Numbered from the stretch's first letter, positions 34,140 to 43,389 are shown. The stretch is DNA of 64,000 nucleotides from CAILZL01 sp035548495 (GCA_035548495.1 DASZSV010000027.1:1-64000); one strand, 5' to 3'. Translations and numbers: made by a program. Notes: a model not told the origin generated them from the letters alone.

Positions 34140-35474
34140 TCATCGCGCCATTCCTCCCACTTTTTTTGTATCGCCAGCCGGTTTCACATTGGTGGTCTTG
34201 CTGCGGGTCTCGGTCACTTCAACCACATCTTCAGGACGTGTGGTTGGTACATTGGTCATGTCGGACAAACGGAATCCGGCAACAGACTTGCGCAACGAAC
34301 CGGACAGTTGCGCCAGCTTGCCAATGGAAGCAGAAGTCGCTGCGCTGTTGTCTGCGGTCTGCGAACTGATCTCGCGCAATACCTGCATGTTGCGGGAAAT
34401 ATCCTGTGCAGCCTGTGCCTGCTGGCGTGCACTGGCGGAGATGTTCTGCACCAGCGATGCAATCTGGTTGGACACCTGTTCGATTTCCTGCAGGGCTGCG
34501 CCGGCATTTTCAGCAAGCAATGCGCCACCCACCACATCAGTGGTACTGCGTTCCATGGATACCACGGCCTCGTTGGTGTCTGCCTGAATGGTACGTACCA
34601 ATCCTTCAATCTGTTTGGTTGCCTGACCCGCGCGTTCAGCAAGACGCTGCACTTCATCCGCAACCACTGCAAAGCCGCGTCCGGCTTCACCCGCCATCGA
34701 CGCCTGAATCGACGCGTTCAATGCCAGGATGTTGGTCTGTTCCGCAAGGTCATTGATCAATTCGACGATGTTGCCGATTTCCTGCGAGCTTTCACCCAGC
34801 CGCTTGATGCGCTTGGACGTTTCCTGAATGGTTTCGCGAATGGTGTTCATGCCCTCGATGGTACGGCGCACTGCATCGCTGCCCTTGTGTGCAATGTCCA
34901 CAGAGTGACGCGCCACATCGGATGAACGTTCCGCATTGCCCGACACTTCTTCAGTGGATGACGCCATAGCAGCGGCGGACTCGGAAGCCGCACTCACCTG
35001 CTTGGCCTGCTGTACTGATGCCTTGGCAAGATGGCCTGCGGAAGCCAGCGCCTTGCGCGCAGAACCATCCAGCGAGATGGCGGTGAGATTGATGGTGGTC
35101 ACCAGATCGCGCAATGCTTCAACCGCGGTGTTGAATGAATCCGCAATGGCGCCAGTGAAGTCTTCAGTGACGGTGGCATGCACCGTCAGATCGCCATCGG
35201 CCAGGTTGGAAATTTCATCCAGCAGTCGCAGAATGGCCTCCTGATTGCGTTCGTGCTGTGTTCGCTGCTTTTCTGCCTGCTTCCACAACTCCGCAGTGGT
35301 GAAATGCACAATCATGACGATGATCAGCACGCCGGCGGCGGCAGCGAGCAAAATCAATCCCAGCCGCGCATCACCAAACAATCCCAGCACGCACACGGCA
35401 GCGCCGGCCATGCCTGCCAGCGAAATGCCGAGCAACAGAGGAATAAGTCGCAGTGCTTTTAGCTTGCCTAACAT
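34140..35474 (-). CDS. pilJ: Type IV pilus methyl-accepting chemotaxis protein PilJ, without periplasmic sensor
   Basis: 444 residues. Two membrane helices lie close together (LIPLLLGISLAGMAGAAVCV and LGLILLAAAAGVLIIVMIV) with a loop of only a few residues, then an HAMP-like segment (LLDEISNLADGDLTVHATVTEDF) and the signalling domain with the hairpin tip IVELINDLAEQTNILALNAS, IQASMAGEAGRGFAVVADEV. P. aeruginosa PilJ is about 680 residues with a large periplasmic sensor region, which is missing here. The tip and the neighbours leave no doubt about the identity. It presumably senses through the membrane or cytosol, or by direct contact with pilus parts. Confidence 0.92.
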   Translation of the reverse strand: MLGKLKALRLIPLLLGISLAGMAGAAVCVLGLFGDARLGLILLAAAAGVLIIVMIVHFTTAELWKQAEKQRTQHERNQEAILRLLDEISNLADGDLTVHATVTEDFTGAIADSFNTAVEALRDLVTTINLTAISLDGSARKALASAGHLAKASVQQAKQVSAASESAAAMASSTEEVSGNAERSSDVARHSVDIAHKGSDAVRRTIEGMNTIRETIQETSKRIKRLGESSQEIGNIVELINDLAEQTNILALNASIQASMAGEAGRGFAVVADEVQRLAERAGQATKQIEGLVRTIQADTNEAVVSMERSTTDVVGGALLAENAGAALQEIEQVSNQIASLVQNISASARQQAQAAQDISRNMQVLREISSQTADNSAATSASIGKLAQLSGSLRKSVAGFRLSDMTNVPTTRPEDVVEVTETRSKTTNVKPAGDTKKVGGMAR

Positions 35475-35487
35475 CGCATTGGTACCG

Positions 35488-36060
35488 CTAGTTGGCCGCG
35501 CCGTTCAGAAACTCTTCGCTTTCCAGCAAGCTGCGCAGTCCGAATACCGGAGCAACTTCATTGCTGCGGCGGAACGCGCCGGCGAGATAACGATCGCATT
35601 GCAGAATGGTGGTGGGAATCTGTGCATTGAATTCATTGTCGGTGAAACGGCGAAAACCCAGCACTTCATCCACCAGCAATCCCGCAGGCACTTCGCGATG
35701 ATTCGCCACGAGAATGCGCGCTGCACGGCCAATGGTAGCTGCGCCGCCGCCCAGAAAGGAACGCAAATCCACGACGGGCAACAATTGTCCGCGCACATTG
35801 GCAAGACCGCGAATCCATGAACGCGCACCGGGTACTCGCGTCAGAAACGGCGGCACGCTGAGCACTTCACGGGTTTCATCACGCGCCACCAGAAAGATTT
35901 CTCCACCAAGACGGAACGACACACCCACCCATTCGTGACCCGCCTGCGCTTCACCGCTGTAACCACTGTGCATGGCACGCGCGCGCCGTTCCATTTCAAG
36001 CAACAGCTCGAATGGCGTATGAACCAGTGTTCGCAATGCGGCTGCGGAGGTGGCTGTCAC
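35488..36060 (-). CDS. pilI: CheW-like adaptor PilI
   Basis: 190-residue CheW-domain protein: TPFELLLEMERRARAM, then WVGVSFRLGGEIFLVARDETREVL, GARSWIRGLANVRGQLLPVVDLRSFLG and RILVANHREVPAGLLVDEVLGFRRF. It links PilJ to ChpA. I choose a GTG at 36060 (VTATSAAALRTL): it lies 13 bases after the pilH stop. The frame open further upstream runs back through pilH. No ATG is available before the conserved N-terminal helix. P. aeruginosa PilI has 178 residues. Confidence 0.9.
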   Translation of the reverse strand: MTATSAAALRTLVHTPFELLLEMERRARAMHSGYSGEAQAGHEWVGVSFRLGGEIFLVARDETREVLSVPPFLTRVPGARSWIRGLANVRGQLLPVVDLRSFLGGGAATIGRAARILVANHREVPAGLLVDEVLGFRRFTDNEFNAQIPTTILQCDRYLAGAFRRSNEVAPVFGLRSLLESEEFLNGAAN

Positions 36061-36073
36061 TTCAATACCCGTT

Positions 36074-36439
36074 TCATTCGGACAGTGTGGCTTTTGCTTT
36101 TTCCAGCAACCGCTGTGCGGATACCGGCTTGACCAGATAATCAACGGCCCCCTGACGCATGCCCCATACACGATCCGATTCCTGATCCTTGGAAGTAACC
36201 ATCACAATCGGAATGGACTTGGTAACCGGATCACTGGACAGCTTGCGTGTCGCCTGAAAGCCGTTCATGCCCGGCATCACCACGTCCATGAAAATCATGT
36301 CGGGCTGCATCTGCCGCGCCATTTCGTATGCTTCAAGCCCATCATTGGCAGATGCAATCTGGTAACCATGCTTTTCCAGCGTGGTCTTCATCGCATACAC
36401 CTCGGTGGGCGAATCATCAACAATCAGAATCAGCGCCAT
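36074..36439 (-). CDS. pilH: Response regulator PilH
   Basis: 121-residue single receiver domain. ILIVDDSPTEVYAMKTTLEK carries the acidic pair. The phospho-acceptor Asp is in MIFMDVVMPGMNGFQATRKL. The Thr and Lys of the switch are in IVMVTSKDQE and YLVKPVSAQRLLEKA. GAGG lies 8 bases before the ATG at 36439; a GTG two codons earlier is the alternative. In P. aeruginosa PilH counteracts PilG, favouring retraction via PilU or acting as phosphate sink. Confidence 0.95.
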   Translation of the reverse strand: MALILIVDDSPTEVYAMKTTLEKHGYQIASANDGLEAYEMARQMQPDMIFMDVVMPGMNGFQATRKLSSDPVTKSIPIVMVTSKDQESDRVWGMRQGAVDYLVKPVSAQRLLEKAKATLSE

Positions 36440-36446
36440 AATCACC

Positions 36447-36857
36447 TCAACGCACCAGATGACCTACATGGGCGTCAATCGCACTGAGCAATTCGTCCTT
36501 GGTAAACGGTTTGGTCAGATAGTGTTCCGAGCCAACGATGCGGCCGCGCGCACGGTCAAACAATCCATCCTTGCTGGACAACATGATGACGGGAATGGAT
36601 TTGAATACCTTGTTGTGCTTGATCAGCGAACAGGTTTGATAACCGTCGAGGCGCGGCATCATGATATCGACAAAGACAATGTCCGGCTGGTGATCCGCGA
36701 TCTTTGAAAGCGCATCAAAACCGTCAACCGCCGTAAACACCTGGCAGCCTTCTTTGGCCAGCAGTGTCTCAGCCGTTCGCCGGATGGTTTTACTGTCATC
36801 GATGACCAGTACTTTCAACCCGGACAGTCGTGGATTTTCGGCAATTGCCCCGTTCAT
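36447..36857 (-). CDS. pilG: Response regulator PilG
   Basis: 136-residue receiver protein with a short N-terminal extension: LKVLVIDDSKTIRRTAETLL, phospho-acceptor in IVFVDIMMPRLDGYQTCSLI, then IPVIMLSSKDGLFDRARGR and YLTKPFTKDELLSAI. First gene of the leftward pilG-pilH-pilI-pilJ-chpA-chpC operon; the promoter must lie in the 36858-37331 gap. In P. aeruginosa PilG promotes pilus extension through FimL/FimV and adenylate cyclase. Confidence 0.95.
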   Translation of the reverse strand: MNGAIAENPRLSGLKVLVIDDSKTIRRTAETLLAKEGCQVFTAVDGFDALSKIADHQPDIVFVDIMMPRLDGYQTCSLIKHNKVFKSIPVIMLSSKDGLFDRARGRIVGSEHYLTKPFTKDELLSAIDAHVGHLVR

Positions 36858-37331
36858 CAGTGAGTACCTCAGCGCTGACCAGACGCCGCCAACCGGCGAC
36901 GCAACAAATCATATCTGTACAGCGGCATGTTTTTAACATATTGATATGTCCCCTGACATCGGCCGCTTGCGTATAGTATGAGGCGCGTCACGACTTGCAC
37001 TGCGGCACAGTGCGCAGAACAGGTTATGGTTGAATTCACAAGCGTGATGCAGTTCAAATTGCGCCGACAACCGGGTGCCGGCCCGCATCCTTGCCGGAAC
37101 AAAATTTCGACGATGTTACAACCCTTGCGCACTTCAGGCACGAATGGCCCCTGAACCCCTGCACCCTGCCAGCAGAAATTGTTCCCTCAAGTCCGGTTTT
37201 ATTTATATAATTTATATTATTAAATAACGGCAACCACACCTGACGAAACCGTTGTTTAAACCGGCGCCTTCCACCAAGTGCCAACGGCTTGACGCGAACC
37301 GATGACTTACGACAAAGATGGCAATATCGAC
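36858..37331. promoter_or_regulatory. Divergent promoter region pilG / GH5 endoglucanase with A/T block
   Basis: 474 bases without a supported gene. At 37196-37227 there is a block of 32 bases that is almost only A and T, in otherwise GC-rich DNA. It includes a perfect TATAAT at 37206-37211 on the plus strand, about 120 bases before the GH5 start. A matching -35 box is weak (TTCCCT, 18-base spacing). I read it as the promoter or UP-element region of the cellulase gene. No operator palindrome stands out. Confidence 0.45.
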
Positions 37332-38627
37332 ATGAAACTCATCTCCAGACTGATGCTTGTTGCCACGTTGCTGTGGAGCGCCGGCTGCAGCACTACCTCC
37401 CCATCCGCAGCGAATGCATCACTCAGCCACAGCATGAGCTCCAGTGCCAGCAACGCCGGAGCCAGCGCAAGCCCAACAAACAGCAGTTATGCATCCGGCG
37501 CTGTTGCGCTGTATCCCGACTACAATACCAGTCCTGTTGCGGCCGACATGACAGGCGTCACCCGCACTGCCATGCAACTGGCAGACAAAATCAGACTGGG
37601 ATTGAATATCGGCAACACACTGGAAGCCACCGGCGGCGAAACTGCCTGGGGTAATCCCAGAATCACCGGTGATCTGATAAGAGCCATCAAGCAGAGCGGT
37701 TTTAACGCGATCCGTCTGCCTGCTTCCTGGGATCAGTACGCCAACCAGCAGACCGCGCAGATCGATCCCAACTGGTTGCAACGCGTAAAAACTGTCGTGC
37801 AATACTGTGTTGACAATGACATGTATGTCATTGTGAATATTCACTGGGATGGCGGCTGGCTGGAGAATCACGTAACGCCCGCAAACAGGGACGCCGTCAA
37901 CGCCAAACAAAAAGCCTACTGGCAACAGATTGCAACATCTCTCAGAGATTTCGACGAGCACGTGATGTTTGCCAGCGCCAACGAGCCCAATGTCAACGAC
38001 GCAACACAAATGGATGTGCTGATGTCATATCACCAGACGTTCATCAATGCGGTACGCGCCACCGGCGGACGCAATGCCTATCGCGTATTGATCGTACAAG
38101 GCCCGAGTACCGACATCACAAAAACCAGTCAGTTGATGACCAGCATGCCCACCGACACTGTGCCTGATCGTCTGATGGTCGAGGTGCATTATTATTCGCC
38201 ATGGAACTTTGCCGGCATGACTGCAGATACGCCTTCTGGCAAACAGTTTTTCTATTGGGGCAAGAATTTCCACTCAACGACTGATACTGCACATAATCCC
38301 ACCTGGGGCGAAGAGGATTTTCTTGATGCGCAAATGTCGCGGATGAAAGCACAATTCCTCGACAGGAACATTCCGGTGGTCATGGGTGAGTTCGGCGCGG
38401 TTGACCGGCATACCGTTGCTGCCGATGTGGCCGTGATGTCGAAGGATGACCTCAAACTTCATCATGCCTCGCGTGCTTACTTTTTCAAGTATCTGGCGAA
38501 ACAGCGAATTACTACCGGCGTATTGCCTTTCTTCTGGGATACCGGCGGCCTGATCAGCCGAACCAACTACACTGTGCTTGATCAGCAGTCACTGGACGGA
38601 CTTGTTCAGGGCGCCAATGGTACGTAG
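37332..38627 (+). CDS. GH5-family endoglucanase, lipoprotein
   Basis: 431 residues. Lipoprotein signal MKLISRLMLVATLLWSAGC, then a Ser/Ala/Asn-rich linker (about 20-65). The catalytic (beta/alpha)8 domain shows LGLNIGNTLEATGG, GFNAIRLPASWDQYA, MYVIVNIHWDGGWL, the acid/base Glu in MFASANEPN, VEVHYYSPWNF, and the nucleophile Glu in VVMGEFGAVDR. This fits glycoside hydrolase family 5 acting on beta-1,4-glucans. There is no carbohydrate-binding module; attachment to the outer membrane through the lipid anchor would place it on the cell surface or in the periplasm. The frame opens ten codons upstream, but the lipobox fixes the start. Confidence 0.88.
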   Translation: MKLISRLMLVATLLWSAGCSTTSPSAANASLSHSMSSSASNAGASASPTNSSYASGAVALYPDYNTSPVAADMTGVTRTAMQLADKIRLGLNIGNTLEATGGETAWGNPRITGDLIRAIKQSGFNAIRLPASWDQYANQQTAQIDPNWLQRVKTVVQYCVDNDMYVIVNIHWDGGWLENHVTPANRDAVNAKQKAYWQQIATSLRDFDEHVMFASANEPNVNDATQMDVLMSYHQTFINAVRATGGRNAYRVLIVQGPSTDITKTSQLMTSMPTDTVPDRLMVEVHYYSPWNFAGMTADTPSGKQFFYWGKNFHSTTDTAHNPTWGEEDFLDAQMSRMKAQFLDRNIPVVMGEFGAVDRHTVAADVAVMSKDDLKLHHASRAYFFKYLAKQRITTGVLPFFWDTGGLISRTNYTVLDQQSLDGLVQGANGT

Positions 38628-38792
38628 CTGGGATTGTTTGTCGGCAGAGAAATATAATATTTGTACTGAAACAGCGCACAATCCGGCTAAATGATTTCAG
38701 ATGTAGATTCCTTATGGCGAATGGCCGCACAATAGTGTTTGAATTTTATCTACACCCTGTGCTGTTCCAGCATGCCACCGGAGACTGCTTCA

Positions 38793-39770
38793 ATGACCAA
38801 GCGCCGCGTTCGACTTGCCGTCCTCATGGACCCCATCGAACACATCAAGCCCAACAAGGATTCATCGCTCGCCATGATGCTGGCTGCGCAACGTCATGGC
38901 TATGAACTGTATTACATGGAGCAGCGCGATCTGTGGCTGCGTGATGGCGTCGCGTGGGCCCGCATGCATCCTGTTGAAGTCCGTGATGATTACGAGGACT
39001 GGGCGACGCTGGGACCGGAACGCGTTGAGCGTCTGAGCACCATGGATGTTATTTTGATGCGCAAGGATCCGCCATTTGACACAGAGTACATCTACACCAC
39101 CTACATTCTCGAACGAGCCGAAGCGGAAGGTGTACTGGTTGTGAACCGTCCGCAAGGTTTGCGTGACATGAATGAAAAGGTTTTTACCGCGTGGTTTCCG
39201 CAATGTTGCGCACCCACGCTGATCACGCGCGACATGGGCGACATGCACGCGTTCCTGCATGAGCATCATCACATTGTCTGCAAGCCCTTGCATGGCATGG
39301 GTGGCCGTTCCATTTTTGTCATCAAGGAAGGCGACAAGAATGCCAACGTGGTGTTTGAAACCATGACCGAATACGGTTCGCGTTTTGCGATTGTGCAGAA
39401 ATATCTCCCTGAAATCGTCGACAGCGGCGACTCGCGCATCCTGATCATCGATGGCGAACCTGCGCCGTATGCATTGGCGCGCATTCCCTCACCCACCGAC
39501 AATCGCGGCAATCTTGCGGCGGGCGCACATGGTGTTGGACGCGAATTGAATGAGCGCGACCGCTGGCTTGCGAGACATATCGGTCCGGCACTGCGCGATC
39601 GCGGCATGCTGTTTGTAGGACTGGATGTCATCGGTGGTTATGTCACGGAAATCAATGTCACCAGTCCCACCGGCATTCGCGAGCTCGACAAGCAATTCAA
39701 ATGTGATATCGCCGGCCTGTTGATTGATGCCATTGAAAAGCGCTTGCTGGCAAGGACAAAGCACAAATAG
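38793..39770 (+). CDS. gshB: Glutathione synthetase
   Basis: 325-residue ATP-grasp enzyme that adds glycine to gamma-glutamylcysteine. Marks: LAVLMDPIEHIKPNKDSSLAM, VILMRKDPPFDTEYIYTTYI, VLVVNRPQGLRDMNEKVFTAWFP, IVCKPLHGMGGRSIF, DSRILIIDGEPAPYALARIP, VGRELNERD and FVGLDVIGGYVTEINVTSPTG. The ATG at 38793 has GGAG 10 bases upstream; the 18 open codons before it lack family character. gshB beside pilG is conserved with Pseudomonas, although here the GH5 gene lies between them and pilG points away. Confidence 0.97.
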   Translation: MTKRRVRLAVLMDPIEHIKPNKDSSLAMMLAAQRHGYELYYMEQRDLWLRDGVAWARMHPVEVRDDYEDWATLGPERVERLSTMDVILMRKDPPFDTEYIYTTYILERAEAEGVLVVNRPQGLRDMNEKVFTAWFPQCCAPTLITRDMGDMHAFLHEHHHIVCKPLHGMGGRSIFVIKEGDKNANVVFETMTEYGSRFAIVQKYLPEIVDSGDSRILIIDGEPAPYALARIPSPTDNRGNLAAGAHGVGRELNERDRWLARHIGPALRDRGMLFVGLDVIGGYVTEINVTSPTGIRELDKQFKCDIAGLLIDAIEKRLLARTKHK

Positions 39771-39789
39771 CCTTGCGACGCGCAGAAAA

Positions 39790-40848
39790 ATGTCACGAGG
39801 CGTGCTCATTCTGGCGGCCGTCGCTGCATTGTTGAGTGCTTGCGATCATCCGCAACATTACGACAGCACTTTCCTTGCAATGGGAACACGCGTTGACATC
39901 AGTGTGGCAGGCGATGATTCCGTCGCAGCAATACACGCCACCGGCGATATCGAACAATCCATGCTGCAATGGAGCAAGGATTGGTATCCGTGGGGAGACA
40001 TGCCGGGTGAACTGAAGCAGCTGAATGCGGCATTTGTATCTGGAAATACCATTTCTGTTTCACCTGCATTACGGAATTTGCTGGTGCAAGCGGAAACATT
40101 TTATCGCGCAAGCGATGGTTACTTTGACCCTGCGATAGCGCCAATGATTCACGCGTGGGGATTCGACAACATTGTTCGCACCCGCACTCATTCACCAGAT
40201 GCACTGCAATTGAATGCCCAATTGGCAGCGTGGCAACACGATCATCCCACCATGCGCGATGTCATCATCCAACCCGGCGGAATCCACAGCACACGTCCTG
40301 ATGTGCAACTGGACATGGGTGCAATTGCCAAAGGTTATGCCCTGGACCTGGCAATGGAACGTCTGCGGCACCTTGGCGTCAAGGCCGCTGCGATCAACAT
40401 TGGCGGACAAATCGAAATCATGGGCGATCTGGATCAAGGTATGCGCGACATCCAGATACGCGATGCACGCAAGGATGCAGCGCTGGCTTCATTGCGCCTG
40501 AACGGCAACGAAAGCATCTCAACCTCCGGTGACTATGAACGGTTCATCGTGATCAACGGAAAACGGTTTGGCCATGTACTTGATCCCCACACCGGCATGC
40601 CGGTACAACACACGCAAATGGTCACGGTGATTGCGAACACGGCAACAGGCGCAGATGCCGCTTCCACGGCATTGATGGCCGCCGGCCCCGGCAACTGGCA
40701 GCGTGTTGCAAAACAAATGGCTGTGTCACAGGTATTGCGGGTTGATGCCACTGGTGAAATTCAGGTAAGTGGTGCAATGTATGCGCGCCTGCATTGGCAC
40801 CGCTCTGCGTTGCAATCGCATCGCATCGTTATCGTTTCGTTAAAGTGA
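39790..40848 (+). CDS. apbE: FAD:protein FMN transferase ApbE
   Basis: 352-residue lipoprotein (MSRGVLILAAVAALLSACDH, lipobox LSAC). ApbE marks: DSTFLAMGTRVDISVAG, FYRASDGYFDPAIAPMIHAWGF, VQLDMGAIAKGYALDLAMERL, AAINIGGQIEIMG, NESISTSGDYERFIVINGKRFGHVLDPHTGMP, and the metal-site ANTATGADAASTALMAAG. It attaches FMN to Thr residues of proteins such as RnfG/NqrC from FAD in the periplasm. No target gene is in the window. It starts 19 bases after gshB; an alternative start inside gshB is ruled out by the signal peptide. Confidence 0.95.
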   Translation: MSRGVLILAAVAALLSACDHPQHYDSTFLAMGTRVDISVAGDDSVAAIHATGDIEQSMLQWSKDWYPWGDMPGELKQLNAAFVSGNTISVSPALRNLLVQAETFYRASDGYFDPAIAPMIHAWGFDNIVRTRTHSPDALQLNAQLAAWQHDHPTMRDVIIQPGGIHSTRPDVQLDMGAIAKGYALDLAMERLRHLGVKAAAINIGGQIEIMGDLDQGMRDIQIRDARKDAALASLRLNGNESISTSGDYERFIVINGKRFGHVLDPHTGMPVQHTQMVTVIANTATGADAASTALMAAGPGNWQRVAKQMAVSQVLRVDATGEIQVSGAMYARLHWHRSALQSHRIVIVSLK

Positions 40849-40866
40849 ATTCGCCGGGAAAACGTG

Positions 40867-41781
40867 ATGTCCAAGCGTCCATTGCGCAACGCTGCTGCCA
40901 TCGAAGCACAATCGGTGTTTGCTCACGGCAGCACTTCAAAAACCAGCCGCGACCGGCTGGTCACCATCATTTTTCTGGTGGCGCTGTTTCACATCATCGT
41001 GATTACCGGCCTGACTTTTGTTGCGCCTTTCCTGAAGATGAACACACTGGCACCCACACTTGAAGTGCTGCTGCTGACGGACAACAGCCCTTCACGCGAA
41101 GCTAATCCTGATGCGGTATATCTTGCACAACGCAGTCAGGTTGGCAATGGAACCACGCAAAAACGCGAACGTGCCGCAAACCCGGCCTCATCACCAATGG
41201 CGGCGATGAACAACGGCACGCTGGATGGCAATTCGCTGAACTTTGCGCAGGCACTTGCTGGCCGCGCCACTGTGGAAGTGGTGTCGAGCCGCGCCGAGCA
41301 CGCCAATACCGCATTCCAGAATGGTGCCGATCTCCCCACGCTGAACAACGAAACACCACTGTCGTTGTCGCCAACACCACCGAATCCAATCACCACGAGT
41401 CTGCTGGATGACCTGTTGCGGCTGCGCGGCAAGGAGACTCGCGAGGCCTACATCACACCCGACACACGCGAATCGCGTCTCGCGCCGTATCTCGACGGCT
41501 GGAAACGCAAGATCGAACGCATTGGCACGCTGAATTTTCCGGTAGCTGCACGCCGCCACTCAGCCACCAAGAATCCCGTGGTTGCGGTGGTCATTACATC
41601 CGATGGCAATCTGAAAGAAGCATCTATCCAGGAATCGAGCGGCGATCCGGAAATTGATCAGGCTGCGCTCAACATTCTGCGCAAGGCTGCGCCATTCAAT
41701 CCGTTTCCTGCGGATCTGAAAAGGGATTACGACCAGTTACGGTTTGCCTATGAATGGCAATTTCTGGGTGATACTCATTGA
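40867..41781 (+). CDS. TonB-like protein (TonB3 position next to gshB)
   Basis: 304 residues. One membrane helix near 33-55 (VTIIFLVALFHIIVITGLTF), a long Ser/Asn/Pro-poor periplasmic spacer without the Pro-Lys repeats of classical TonB, and a C-terminal TonB domain (about 205-300: YLDGWKRKIERIGTLNFPVAA, VVAVVITSDGNLKEASIQESSG, LNILRKAAPFNPFPADLK). In P. aeruginosa the gene beside gshB is tonB3, which is needed for normal twitching motility. The same position here suggests a type IV pilus role and not BtuB energising, though this is inference. ATG at 40867; a GTG three bases earlier is possible. Confidence 0.85.
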   Translation: MSKRPLRNAAAIEAQSVFAHGSTSKTSRDRLVTIIFLVALFHIIVITGLTFVAPFLKMNTLAPTLEVLLLTDNSPSREANPDAVYLAQRSQVGNGTTQKRERAANPASSPMAAMNNGTLDGNSLNFAQALAGRATVEVVSSRAEHANTAFQNGADLPTLNNETPLSLSPTPPNPITTSLLDDLLRLRGKETREAYITPDTRESRLAPYLDGWKRKIERIGTLNFPVAARRHSATKNPVVAVVITSDGNLKEASIQESSGDPEIDQAALNILRKAAPFNPFPADLKRDYDQLRFAYEWQFLGDTH

Positions 41782-41844
41782 TCGAGAGATCAACAATACT
41801 TGCCTGATCTCAATGTCGCACCGGATCATCAATGGCAACCAGCC

Positions 41845-41888
41845 ATAAAAAACCGGCAGCCAAACCAGGTTGATTTGACTGCCGGTTA
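41845..41888 (-). terminator. Rho-independent terminator after the DUF4397 gene
   Basis: AACCGGCAG and CTGCCGGTT form a perfect 9-bp stem around a 19-base loop; on the minus strand it is followed by six T. It lies 15 bases beyond the stop of the leftward lipoprotein gene. A run of T on the other side is short, so it works mainly for the minus strand. Confidence 0.88.
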
Positions 41889-41901
41889 CAATCTCAAACG
41901 A

Positions 41902-43389
41902 TCAGCACTGAATGGTTGGCAGGCAACGATCGAGAAGCAATTTCGAAGTAAACTTATCGTTAGTACCGTCTGTAGTACCACCCATAATCAGGGTATACAC
42001 ACCGCCCAATGCGATGTTCTTGCCATCCTCAATTTTTTGCTCCGGAGTAGCAAGCGCCTCAACTTGCGCAGCGAGGTGAGAAACTCCTGTAGTCAAACCG
42101 GCATAGTCCGACGTTTGTTCGTATTGCACCGCCTGGAACAAAGGCACGCTGGAATTGAACAAGTCAACCACATCAAAGGTTGCATCTCCCGAAGTTAGCT
42201 GCACAACGTTGACGACGCGAACGCGTGCCGCAGTAGGCGCTTGGTTATTGTCGGAAAGAAGCTGAACATACGACTGTACGGGCATCGCAGTCGTGTCACC
42301 ATAGACTAGAAGTGTATATTCATTTCCAGCAACCAAAGGTGCATTGAAAGCAAGTTTGCTTGCCGAACAATGATTGGTTGCATCGTACAACGTGTTCTGA
42401 CAGCTGGCATCGGCAACAATGTTGGTTGGTTGCACAGTCGACGATGAACCTGACGTTTTGAGGTACACATTCTGAACCTTTGTGCCTGCGGCTACCAACT
42501 TGTATTGTCCCGCAGAAATGCTGCTGGAAATCAGGGAATCAGAATAATTTGTCGTGCCATCAGGGGCTGTTGCCGTGTAATTCGTTTGCGAAAGACTCGA
42601 GAACGCACCAACTAACCTGATGCGTGCATTGGTATTGTTGTATGCAGTGATCGCACCACCCTGTGATGTTGTCGTGTCCTGTTGAACCAGAGTGCCATCC
42701 ACCAATGCACCACCCGTAGTGCTGGTCAGCATCAACGTCGCAATTTCCTGATCTTTGAGATTGATACCAGCAATTTTCAACCTGACATCTGCAGGCTTGT
42801 TGTAAGCGGTAATGACGATGTCGTATGTCCCAGCAGCAATGGATTGAGCCAATGAATTGCCACCGCTGAAAACGTTCTGGTACTTGGGCGTGACAGTATC
42901 GTCAATTGCGGCGCCAGGTGACACCACATACACATCCAGCGGACCTGCATCGGGAGCAGGATTGCTGATGCTGAACAACGCAAAACCAGTCGCCGGAGCC
43001 GTCTGGCCATCAAGCAAGGTGACCAGAGTGATAATACCGTTACGAGCAAATGCGATAACGGTGTAGTAGCTACCTGCTGTCAATCCCACAGTGGTGGAAT
43101 TGGAAGCGGCAAGAGAACCATCGCCGACGCTGCCAACAAGCGCAGTCGTGCCACTATCGACAGCAGTGTAAGAACTGGACCCGCCTGCGGCGACGCTTGA
43201 TGCTACTGTCACCGCAGTCGAACCTGATGCGGTGTTGGTGCTGGTCAGGGTCAAATTGGCCACGTGGGTTGCATTGACAATTCTGACATTGGCGGTAGTT
43301 GGCGCCGAATTATTGTGGTGACCGCATGCGGTCAGGAGCACCGCCAACCCCAACGTCAGCAGCATTAAACAAGAACGACTTTTCATCAT
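41902..43389 (-). CDS. DUF4397-like repeat lipoprotein
   Basis: 495 residues. Lipoprotein signal MMKSRSCLMLLTLGLAVLLTAC. The mature part is rich in Thr, Ser, Ala and Gly and shows repeated units with an ARVRVVNxxH start and YTLLVYG or YTVIAF ends (TANVRIVNATHVANLTL, YYTVIAFARNG, NARIRLVGAFSS, YKLVAAGTK, ARVRVVNVVQL, YTLIMGGTTDGT). This is the pattern of DUF4397 beta-sandwich domains; I count about four. Asn follows the Cys-Gly-His-His start, so no inner-membrane retention signal is seen. Probably an outer-membrane surface protein of unknown binding. Its terminator follows directly. Confidence 0.75.
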   Translation of the reverse strand: MMKSRSCLMLLTLGLAVLLTACGHHNNSAPTTANVRIVNATHVANLTLTSTNTASGSTAVTVASSVAAGGSSSYTAVDSGTTALVGSVGDGSLAASNSTTVGLTAGSYYTVIAFARNGIITLVTLLDGQTAPATGFALFSISNPAPDAGPLDVYVVSPGAAIDDTVTPKYQNVFSGGNSLAQSIAAGTYDIVITAYNKPADVRLKIAGINLKDQEIATLMLTSTTGGALVDGTLVQQDTTTSQGGAITAYNNTNARIRLVGAFSSLSQTNYTATAPDGTTNYSDSLISSSISAGQYKLVAAGTKVQNVYLKTSGSSSTVQPTNIVADASCQNTLYDATNHCSASKLAFNAPLVAGNEYTLLVYGDTTAMPVQSYVQLLSDNNQAPTAARVRVVNVVQLTSGDATFDVVDLFNSSVPLFQAVQYEQTSDYAGLTTGVSHLAAQVEALATPEQKIEDGKNIALGGVYTLIMGGTTDGTNDKFTSKLLLDRCLPTIQC

